Assembly: GCF_006539185.1 (NCBI RefSeq)
Contig: NZ_BJMN01000019.1
Coordinates: forward strand, 1 to 64,000
DNA length: 64,000 bases
Origin: Streptomyces gardneri
GTDB taxonomy: Bacteria; Actinomycetota; Actinomycetes; Streptomycetales; Streptomycetaceae
Direction: 5' to 3'
Shown in pieces: positions 32,609-38,825 of this stretch. The notes below the pieces were generated by a model. That model ran no database searches and was not told where the DNA came from. It saw only the letters and a program-made list of their open reading frames with translations. The stretch's first letter is position 1. Every line of letters starts with the position of its first letter. Both the position numbers and the translations under genes were made by a program.

Positions 32609-34267
32609 TCAGACCAGGTGGCGCCACCGTCCGGCCCGAGCCGCCGCGACGAGCTCCGGCACCGTCGCCAGCTTGACCCGGGGGCGCCCCGCGTCCCGGC
32701 CCCGTGCCCGCTCGGCACGGTCGATGGCCGCGAGACCGCGCGCGTCGACGAGACCGGTGCTGCGGCTCCGTACCAGCTTGCGGAAGGCCTGCGGCGTACC
32801 CGCGGGGGAGGGCAGCGCGCCCGCGACCGCGTCCGCGAGCAGGGTCCCGACCGTCTCCTCCGCACACGCCCGGTTGGCCCCGATGCCCCCGGTGGGCCCC
32901 CGCTTGATCCAGCCGACGACATAGCCGCCGGGCAGTCCGCTCACCCGTCCGGCCTCGTGGGGCACGGTGCCGGTGGCCTCGTCGAACGGCAGGCCGGCCA
33001 GGCGGACCCCGCGGTAGCCGATCGCCCGGACGAGGAGGCCCGCCTCGATCTCCGTGGCCGTCGGCGAGCCGTCCTCCGTCACCCGGACCGCCCGCACCCG
33101 CTCCGTACCGACCGCCTCGACCGGCGCCGAGTGGAAGCGCAGGACGATCCGGTGCCGGTCCGGCGCGGGTTCCCGCGTCCAGTCGACCGTCTCGCGGGGC
33201 ACGTCCCGCAGGAGCGCGGCCTTGTCGCCGGGCGCGGCCGTGTCGATGGCCTCGCCGGTGCGCGGGTCCCGGTCGTCGACCAGCAGCTCGACCCCCGGCA
33301 GGTGCTTCAGGGCGAGCAGTTCGGACGAGGTGTACGCCGCGTGCCCGGGGCCCCGGCGGCCGAGCAGCACCACCTCGCGCACCCGCGTGCCGCGGAGCGC
33401 GGCGAGGGCGTGGTCGGCGATGTCGGTGGCGGCGAGGGAGCCGGGGTCCATGACGAGGACGCGGGCGACGTCGAGGGCGACGTTGCCGTTGCCCACGACC
33501 ACCACCCGCCCGGCCGAGGGGTCGACCGCGTCCGGGCCGGTCTCCGGGTGGGCGTTGTACCAGGAGACGACGGAGGTCGCGGAGACGCTGCCCGGCAGGT
33601 CCTCGCCGGGGATGCCGAGCCGACGGTCGGCGGGCGCGCCCACCGCGTAGATCACCGCGTCGTGGTGGGCGGCGAGTTCCTCGACGGTGACGTCCCGGCC
33701 GATCTCCACGCCCAGCCGCAGCTTGACGCGGGGGTGGGCGTGGAAGCGGGCGAGGGTCTCCCCCGCACCCTTGGTCGCCGGGTGGTCCGGCGCCACGCCG
33801 TAGCGGATGAGACCGCCGGCCACCGGCAGCCGGTCGATCAGCGTGACCTCGGCGTTGGTGTGCAGGAGCAGGTCCTCGGCGGCGTACATGCCCGCGGGTC
33901 CCGTGCCGACGACGGCGATCCGCAGCGGGGCGAAGTCGGAGGGCAGGGAGCGGCGGAAGGCCGGCTCGCCCCAGGTGTGGAAGGTGGGCGAGGCCTTGGC
34001 CGGCGGGGGCGTGCGGTCGGCGTAGTACTGCGCGTTGATCGCCTCGTACTCCCGCAGGCGTCCGGTGAGGCGGTCCGCCGGGAAGATCGCGTCGACCGGG
34101 CAGGCGTCGGCGCAGGCGCCGCAGTCGATGCAGGACTTCGGGTCGATGTAGAGCATCTCCGTGGTCCCGAAGTCCGGCTCCTCCGGCGTCGGATGGATGC
34201 AGTTGACCGGGCAGACGGCGACGCAGGTCGCGTCGTTGCAGCAGGTCTGGGTGATGGCATAGGTCAT
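32609..34267 (-). CDS. fprB: FprB-type ferredoxin/ferredoxin-NADP reductase fusion
   Basis: 552 residues. Residues 1-75 are a seven- or eight-iron ferredoxin (CCNDATCVAVCPVNCIHP; CIDCGACADACPVDAIFP). From about residue 110 an adrenodoxin-reductase-like FAD/NADP flavoprotein follows: IAVVGTGPAGMYAAEDLLLH, ERLPVAGG-type RLPVAGGLIRYGVAPDH, VVVVGNGNVALDVARVL, LLGRRGPGHAAYTSSELLAL and YVVGWIKRGPTGGIGANRA. The order and length match mycobacterial FprB. It passes electrons from NADPH to ferredoxin-dependent oxygenases. The diiron oxygenase gene lies 38 nt upstream on the same strand, so this is very likely its electron supply. Confidence 0.9.
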   Translation of the reverse strand: MTYAITQTCCNDATCVAVCPVNCIHPTPEEPDFGTTEMLYIDPKSCIDCGACADACPVDAIFPADRLTGRLREYEAINAQYYADRTPPPAKASPTFHTWGEPAFRRSLPSDFAPLRIAVVGTGPAGMYAAEDLLLHTNAEVTLIDRLPVAGGLIRYGVAPDHPATKGAGETLARFHAHPRVKLRLGVEIGRDVTVEELAAHHDAVIYAVGAPADRRLGIPGEDLPGSVSATSVVSWYNAHPETGPDAVDPSAGRVVVVGNGNVALDVARVLVMDPGSLAATDIADHALAALRGTRVREVVLLGRRGPGHAAYTSSELLALKHLPGVELLVDDRDPRTGEAIDTAAPGDKAALLRDVPRETVDWTREPAPDRHRIVLRFHSAPVEAVGTERVRAVRVTEDGSPTATEIEAGLLVRAIGYRGVRLAGLPFDEATGTVPHEAGRVSGLPGGYVVGWIKRGPTGGIGANRACAEETVGTLLADAVAGALPSPAGTPQAFRKLVRSRSTGLVDARGLAAIDRAERARGRDAGRPRVKLATVPELVAAARAGRWRHLV

Positions 34268-34305
34268 GTCGTCGACTCGACTCTGGTGCGGGGGACGGGC
34301 GGGGG

Positions 34306-35208
34306 TCAGATGAGGTGGGCGCGCCGGTAGAAGAAGAGCGCGGGCCGGGTGAGCATCCCGACGTCGGCCAGGAACTCCATGAGACCGGAGCAACTGGCGC
34401 GCAGCTGCGCCTTGTAGTGCTCGTTGGCGGCCGCTTCGCGGCGGGCCCGCTCGGGGTCGAGCCCGGCCCGTACGTACACCTCCGGGTTCACCAGGCTGGT
34501 GATGATGTAGTACGCCGCGATGGCGACCACGAGGGCCTGGAAGTGACGGCGCGTCCTGCTCGCGCGGGCGAGATGGCGGCGCGTCTCGTCCCGGGCGAAC
34601 TTCATGTGCCGGGATTCCTCGACGACATGGATGTTGTTGATGGTGCGGACGAAGGGGACGACCCGCTCGTCGCGCATCCAGTCGCGCTGCATGACGTCGA
34701 GGACCTCCTCGGCGACGAGGATGCCGGCGTACGCGGCCTCGCCGAAGCCGACGGTCTTCATGAAGCGCCCGAGCTCCAGCACGGCCCGCCTGGGCCGGTA
34801 GGCGGGTGCGCCGAGCTTCTGGGAGCCCCGGGCGAACATGATCGAGTGCCGGCACTCGTCGGCGATCTCGGTGAGGGCCCACTGGAACCGGGGATCGGTG
34901 TGGTCCATGAGGTAGATGTCGCGGAGCACCATCTGCTGGAGGATCATCTCGAACCAGATGCCGGTGCTGGCGACCGAGGCGGACTCCTGCCGGGTCAGCT
35001 CCTTGCGCTGCTCCTCGGTCATCTCGTGCCAGTAGGCCGTGCCGTAGAGGGAGTTCCACTCGGGGCTCTGGCCGTGGAAGTCCTTGTCGAGCGGGGTGTC
35101 CCAGTCCACCTCCACGGCGGGGTCGTACGAGAGCTTCGCGGCCGACAGGAGCAGCCGCGCGGCGACGTCGTCGTCCTCGTGGTCCGGGCGAACGGTGCTG
35201 CTTGCCAT
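34306..35208 (-). CDS. AurF-like diiron oxygenase
   Basis: 300 residues from the ATG at 35208 (AAGGAG 6 nt ahead). It is helical with the ferritin-like diiron motifs EIADECRHSIMFARGSQ and VVEESRHMKFARDETRRHL, and an earlier Glu in STGIWFEMILQQMVLRDIY. The spacing and flanking text match the family of the p-aminobenzoate N-oxygenase AurF, which oxidises arylamines to nitro or hydroxylamino compounds. The actual substrate is unknown. It forms an operon with fprB and starts just after two abutting palindromic operators (35245-35294). Confidence 0.87.
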   Translation of the reverse strand: MASSTVRPDHEDDDVAARLLLSAAKLSYDPAVEVDWDTPLDKDFHGQSPEWNSLYGTAYWHEMTEEQRKELTRQESASVASTGIWFEMILQQMVLRDIYLMDHTDPRFQWALTEIADECRHSIMFARGSQKLGAPAYRPRRAVLELGRFMKTVGFGEAAYAGILVAEEVLDVMQRDWMRDERVVPFVRTINNIHVVEESRHMKFARDETRRHLARASRTRRHFQALVVAIAAYYIITSLVNPEVYVRAGLDPERARREAAANEHYKAQLRASCSGLMEFLADVGMLTRPALFFYRRAHLI

Positions 35209-35244
35209 GGTGCGGCTCCTTGGGTCGCGCGAGCGGCTCGGGAG

Positions 35245-35294
35245 CTTGTTAGACATCGCGTCTAGCAAGCTTGTTAGACGGAACGTATAGCAAG
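35245..35294. promoter_or_regulatory. two abutting 25-bp TetR-type operators
   Basis: Operator 1 (35245-35269) is CTTGTTAGAC-5nt-GTCTAGCAAG with 9 of 10 arm positions paired. Operator 2 (35270-35294) is CTTGTTAGAC-5nt-GTATAGCAAG with 8 of 10 paired. They adjoin without a gap, so their centres are 25 bp apart. They start 37 nt upstream of the AurF-like gene. The layout suits a TetR-family repressor bound as two dimers, but no TetR gene is nearby. Confidence 0.85.
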
Positions 35295-35357
35295 GGTCCC
35301 GGGCAGGCCTACCCCTCGGAGCGGACTTTCTTCCACGGGAGTTACCCCGGGTACGCG

Positions 35358-35392
35358 AACGGGGCCGGAGCCAAGGCGGCTCCGGCCCCGTT
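35358..35392. terminator. 15-bp perfect stem-loop after the protease gene
   Basis: AACGGGGCCGGAGCC (35358-35372), loop AAGGC, GGCTCCGGCCCCGTT (35378-35392). It begins 17 nt past the stop of the S8 protease gene (35409, minus strand) and also separates the gene from the operator region of the diiron operon. Confidence 0.9.
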
Positions 35393-35408
35393 CCCGGGTC
35401 GGGACGTA

Positions 35409-37244
35409 CTAGAAGGTCAGGTTCCAGGCGTCGATCTTGCCCGTGTCCTGGCTCGCGTTGTCGTTCACGCGGAGCTTCCAGACGCCGTTGGCGACCTCCG
35501 CCGAGGCGTTGACCGTGTACGTCTGGGCGATGTTGTCCGTGCCGCTGCCGGTCCGGTTGTGCACCGTGTAGACGGTGCCGTCCGGCGCCACCAGGTCGAC
35601 CTTCAGGTCACCGATGTAGGTGTGCTTGATGTCCACGCCGACCTTGAGGGTGGCCGGGGCGTTGCCCGTCACGCCGCTGACCGTGATCGAGCTCTCGACC
35701 GTGGCGTTGTCGGCGATCGTGACGTCCGCCAGGTTCTCGAAGTACTTGCCGGGCGGCGGGGTGGAGCCGCCGACGGCCTTCAGGGCGTCGACCGCGCCTT
35801 CGCCGAAGAAGCCGTTCTTGGTCGAGGTGCCGGTGCAGCGGGCGTCCGAGGGGCACGCCCGGTCCGTCGCCTGGACGCCGAGCTGGTCCCGGATCTGCGC
35901 CGGGGTGAAGGACGGGTTGGTGCTCGCGATCAGCGCCGCGACGCCCGCCACGTGCGGGGAGGCCATCGACGTGCCGTTCATGTTGCCGTACTTGCCGCCC
36001 GGGAGCGTCGAGTAGACACCGGAGGCGCCGTCGCCGCCGGGGGCCGCGATGTCGATGATGCCGTTGCCGAAGTTCGAGTACGAGGCCTTGGCGCCGCCGT
36101 TGCCCTGCGCGGCGACGGTGACGACGCCCGGGAGCTCCGTCGGGATGTCCATGCAGGCGTTGGTGATGGTGCGGGTGACCGGCGTCGAGTCGTTGGGGGA
36201 CTCGGAGTCGGTCGTCTTGTTCGCCAGGTCGTAGTTGGAGTTGCCGGCGGCGGCCACCTGGAGCGAACCCTTGCCCTCGGCGTACGCCTGGGCGCGGCGG
36301 ACGCCCTCGATGATGGCGGCCTGGTCCACGTTGTCCGGGCAGTTGAACGCCCACGGGTCCGTGTAGTAGCTGTTGTTGGTGACCTTGAAGCCGTGGTCAC
36401 CGGCCCACACGAAGCCGCAGATCGTGTTCTCCGCGAAGAACAGGCTGCTGGTCGGCTCCGCGATGCGGACCGAGGAGATCTTCACGCCCGGCGCGACGCC
36501 GATGACGCCCTTGCCGTTCTTCGCCGCGGCGATCGTGCCCGCGACGTGCGTGCCGTGGGTGCCGACGTCACGCCAGGCCCCGGCGCGGGTGTCCGCCTTG
36601 CCGTAGGCGCAGGACGCCGAGTCGGCGGCGTTGAAGTTGGGCGCGATGTCCTGGTGCTGGTCGTCCACGCCGGTGTCGAGGACACCGACCTTCACCGACG
36701 ACGAACCGGTGGTGACGGCCCAGGCCTGGTCGGCCTTGATCTGCGTCATGTCCCAGCGGTTGGACTCCGTCAGCGTCGTCGCGGACTGCGACGGGTTCGC
36801 CGGGAGCGCCGGGTTGTAGGCGTCGGCCGGGACGTCGGACGTCCGCGTCGCGCCGACCTGCTGGACGCCGCCGACCGTGCGCATCGACGAGGCGAACGAC
36901 GCGGACGTCGAGTGCGCCACGATCACGCCGATCGCGTCGTAGGTCGCGAAGACCGAACCGCCGTTGCTCGCCACGGCGCCGCTGACGGCGGAGGTGCCGC
37001 CCGGCGCGGTGATCACCAGGTAGGCGCGGGTGCCCGCGGCCCACGCCGCCGGTGCCGCGGCGGCCATGGCTGTGGTCGTGGTCGTGGTGGCCTGGTTCGC
37101 CCCCGCCGAAGCACCCGCGACAGGCGCGGTGTCCGACGTTGCTGCCTGGGCGAATCCGGCGGGAGCGGCGAGCGCCACGGTCGTACCGAGCGCCGCCACG
37201 GCGACGGCCGAGACTCTCAGCCGGCTGGATATCTGGGAAAACAA
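35409..37244 (-). CDS. secreted subtilisin-like serine protease with P domain
   Basis: 611 residues. The start is taken as the TTG at 37244, which has CGGAGGAC just ahead and gives a standard signal peptide (SRLRVSAVAVAALGTTVALA ... AQA). A propeptide of about 100 residues follows, then the S8 domain with Asp190 (VGVLDTGVDDQHQD), His230 (GTHGTHVAGTIAA), oxyanion Asn in VAAAGNSNYD and Ser426 (NGTSMASPHVAGVAAL). The C-terminal ~110 residues (FENLADVTIADNATVESSIT to NGVWKLRVNDNASQDTGKID) are a proprotein-convertase P domain. It is an exported endopeptidase, probably for nutrient supply or processing of other secreted proteins. All catalytic residues are present. Confidence 0.92.
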   Translation of the reverse strand: MFSQISSRLRVSAVAVAALGTTVALAAPAGFAQAATSDTAPVAGASAGANQATTTTTTAMAAAAPAAWAAGTRAYLVITAPGGTSAVSGAVASNGGSVFATYDAIGVIVAHSTSASFASSMRTVGGVQQVGATRTSDVPADAYNPALPANPSQSATTLTESNRWDMTQIKADQAWAVTTGSSSVKVGVLDTGVDDQHQDIAPNFNAADSASCAYGKADTRAGAWRDVGTHGTHVAGTIAAAKNGKGVIGVAPGVKISSVRIAEPTSSLFFAENTICGFVWAGDHGFKVTNNSYYTDPWAFNCPDNVDQAAIIEGVRRAQAYAEGKGSLQVAAAGNSNYDLANKTTDSESPNDSTPVTRTITNACMDIPTELPGVVTVAAQGNGGAKASYSNFGNGIIDIAAPGGDGASGVYSTLPGGKYGNMNGTSMASPHVAGVAALIASTNPSFTPAQIRDQLGVQATDRACPSDARCTGTSTKNGFFGEGAVDALKAVGGSTPPPGKYFENLADVTIADNATVESSITVSGVTGNAPATLKVGVDIKHTYIGDLKVDLVAPDGTVYTVHNRTGSGTDNIAQTYTVNASAEVANGVWKLRVNDNASQDTGKIDAWNLTF

Positions 37245-37649
37245 TGCGTCCTCCGATGACCCGGTGACGCGGGTGGCGCCGGCCGGGCCCTGTGATGTGT
37301 GGGGTGGACGCAAGATCCCAGACTCGGGGAACGGAAGGAAGCATTCTGTCCGAGAAGCCTGTTCGCGTTACGTACTGTTGACCTATCAGCGCCGGGAAGG
37401 CGTGCGAATCCGCCTTCCTGTCCTGTTCGTTCTCCGGCGATCCCTGTCCGCTCTCCGGCGTTCTCCGGAGGCGTCCGGAGAGGCTCACCCTCCCCCGCAC
37501 GGTCTTCGGAACGTGCGGCGACGGACAGCCTGCGCGATGATCGGCAACTGTGAGTGACGGAGGTGCGGAGCCGGAGACCGTCCGGGCCTGGGTGGCCTTC
37601 CACCCGCCGGCACCGGCCCATGGCCCCTGCTGCGCGCCGGAGCCTCGGA
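37245..37649. other. region between the protease and the sigma-54 activator relic
   Basis: About 400 nt. It holds the promoter of the protease gene and, on the other side, sequence where the N-terminus of the AAA+ activator should be but is not. Repeated CTCCGG(CG/AG) elements occur around 37430-37475. No gene is supported. Confidence 0.35.
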
Positions 37650-38400
37650 CGTCCTCGCCTGGCCGCCTTCAGCGACGCCTCCGTGCTGATCACCGGGGAG
37701 AGCGGCACCGGAAGGGAGCTGGTCGCCCGGCTCGTCCACGCCCTCGACCCCCGGCGCGGCGACGAGCAGCTGGTCCTCCTCGACTGCACGACCATCGTGC
37801 CCTCGCTCGCGGGCAGCGAGTTCTTCGGCCACGAGAAGGGGGTGTTCACCGGAGCCCTCGCCTCCCGGGACGGCGCCTTCGCCCTCGCCGACCGGGGCAC
37901 CCTCTTCCTCGACGAGGTCGGCGAACTCACGCCGGACCTCCAGGCCGAGCTGCTCCGGGTGGTGCAGGAGGGCACGTACAAGCGGGTCGGCAGCAACGAC
38001 TGTCGCACCACGGGCTTCCGGCTGGTCTGCGCCACCAACCGCGAACTGCGCACGGAGGAGGGCGAGCGCCGCTTCCGTTCCGACCTCTACCACCGCATCG
38101 CCGCCTGGACCTGCCGGCTGCCGAGCCTGCGCGAGCGCACCGAGGACATCCTGCCCCTCGCCCGCCACTTCCTGCGCGAGGCGGGCCGGAGCGACGGATC
38201 ACCCGCCGCCGAGGACTTCGACCCCGCCGTCCAGAGGCTCTTGACGGAGCGTCACTATCCGGGAAACATCCGCGAGTTGCGCCAGCTCGTGGGGCGCACG
38301 GCCCGCCGGCACGGGACCGATCAGCGCCGGAGACGTACCGGCCGAGGAACGCCCGGGGGAGCGCCGGGAGGACCCGCCGGTGCCGCCGCGCGCAGTGCGG
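37650..38400 (+). pseudogene. relic of a sigma-54-dependent activator (AAA+ domain)
   Basis: The frame carries most of a bacterial enhancer-binding protein AAA+ domain: SDASVLITGESGTGRELVAR, SEFFGHEKGVFTGALASRDG, ALADRGTLFLDEVGELTPDL, QAELLRVVQEGTYKRVGSND, FRLVCATNREL, FRSDLYHRIAAWTCRLPSLR, ERTEDILPLARHFL and YPGNIRELRQLV. The Walker A Lys is Arg (GTGRE; AGG for AAG) and the GAFTGA loop is GVFTGA. The N-terminal sensor region is missing. Near 38305 the frame shifts; the following frame gives GPISAGDVPAEERPGERRED, the usual continuation. No HTH is seen. It cannot hydrolyse ATP normally and is a relic. Confidence 0.8.
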
Positions 38401-38407
38401 CCAGGAT

Positions 38408-38439
38408 CCGGTACGGCCCCGGCGCCGGGGCCGTACCGG
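38408..38439. terminator. perfect 32-bp palindrome between two convergent relics
   Basis: CCGGTACGGCCCCGGC (38408-38423) is followed directly by its exact reverse complement (38424-38439). It lies between the ends of the activator relic (plus) and the sigma-54-like relic (minus). It could form a bidirectional terminator hairpin or a cruciform. Confidence 0.75.
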
Positions 38440-38695
38440 AACGGGCGCCGCCCGCGAGGCAGGGGCACGGACATGGGAACGACCCCGTCGCCGAGCCCGC
38501 GGCGGGAGCCCCGCACAGCGGGCAGGACACCGGGGCGGGGTCCTCTTCGAGCGCGGGGTTCTCCGTGAGCTCCTGCGTGACGCGGGCCTCCAGGTCGAGG
38601 GCGGGAAGCTGGAGGAGGGAGGCGAAGGCCACGAGCGCGGGAGAGGTGTGCAGGGCCATGGCCGGTGTCGGCGCGAACTCCATCCCGGCAGTCAT
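38440..38695 (-). pseudogene. N-terminal fragment of an RpoN (sigma-54)-like factor
   Basis: The ATG at 38695 has GAGGAGAG 5 nt ahead. The frame reads MEFAPTPAMALHTSPALVAF, LLQLPALDLEARVTQ and ELTENPALEE, closely following region I of sigma-54 (LQLPALELEEEIxxALEENPLLE in classical RpoN). A Cys-rich stretch (CPLCGAPAAG, CPCPC) comes next. The sequence then runs into the 32-bp palindrome, and the core-binding and RpoN-box DNA-binding regions are missing. Most streptomycetes lack sigma-54, which makes the fragment notable. It faces the activator relic, suggesting that a factor/activator pair once stood here. Confidence 0.7.
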
Positions 38696-38786
38696 CCGGC
38701 TCTCCTCTCCCTCACGCGGGAGTAGGGCCCCTCGCGCCCCCGCCATCCCACCGTCCGCCGGTGCGGAGGACGTGTCAAACGGGCCG

Positions 38787-38817
38787 GTACGGGGCGGCCG
38801 GCGCCGCCCGCCCGTAC
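38787..38817. terminator. imperfect stem-loop after the amylase gene
   Basis: GTACGGGGCGGC pairs with GCCGCCCGCCCGTAC with a small bulge, ending 9 nt beyond the amylase stop at 38826 on the minus strand. Confidence 0.6.
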
Positions 38818-38825
38818 GGCGTCCG

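Noticed and set aside
35271..37259. A 660-codon plus-strand frame opposite the S8 protease
   Set aside because: It is antisense to a gene with signal peptide, catalytic triad and P domain; the frame is Arg/Gly/Val/Asp-rich shadow.
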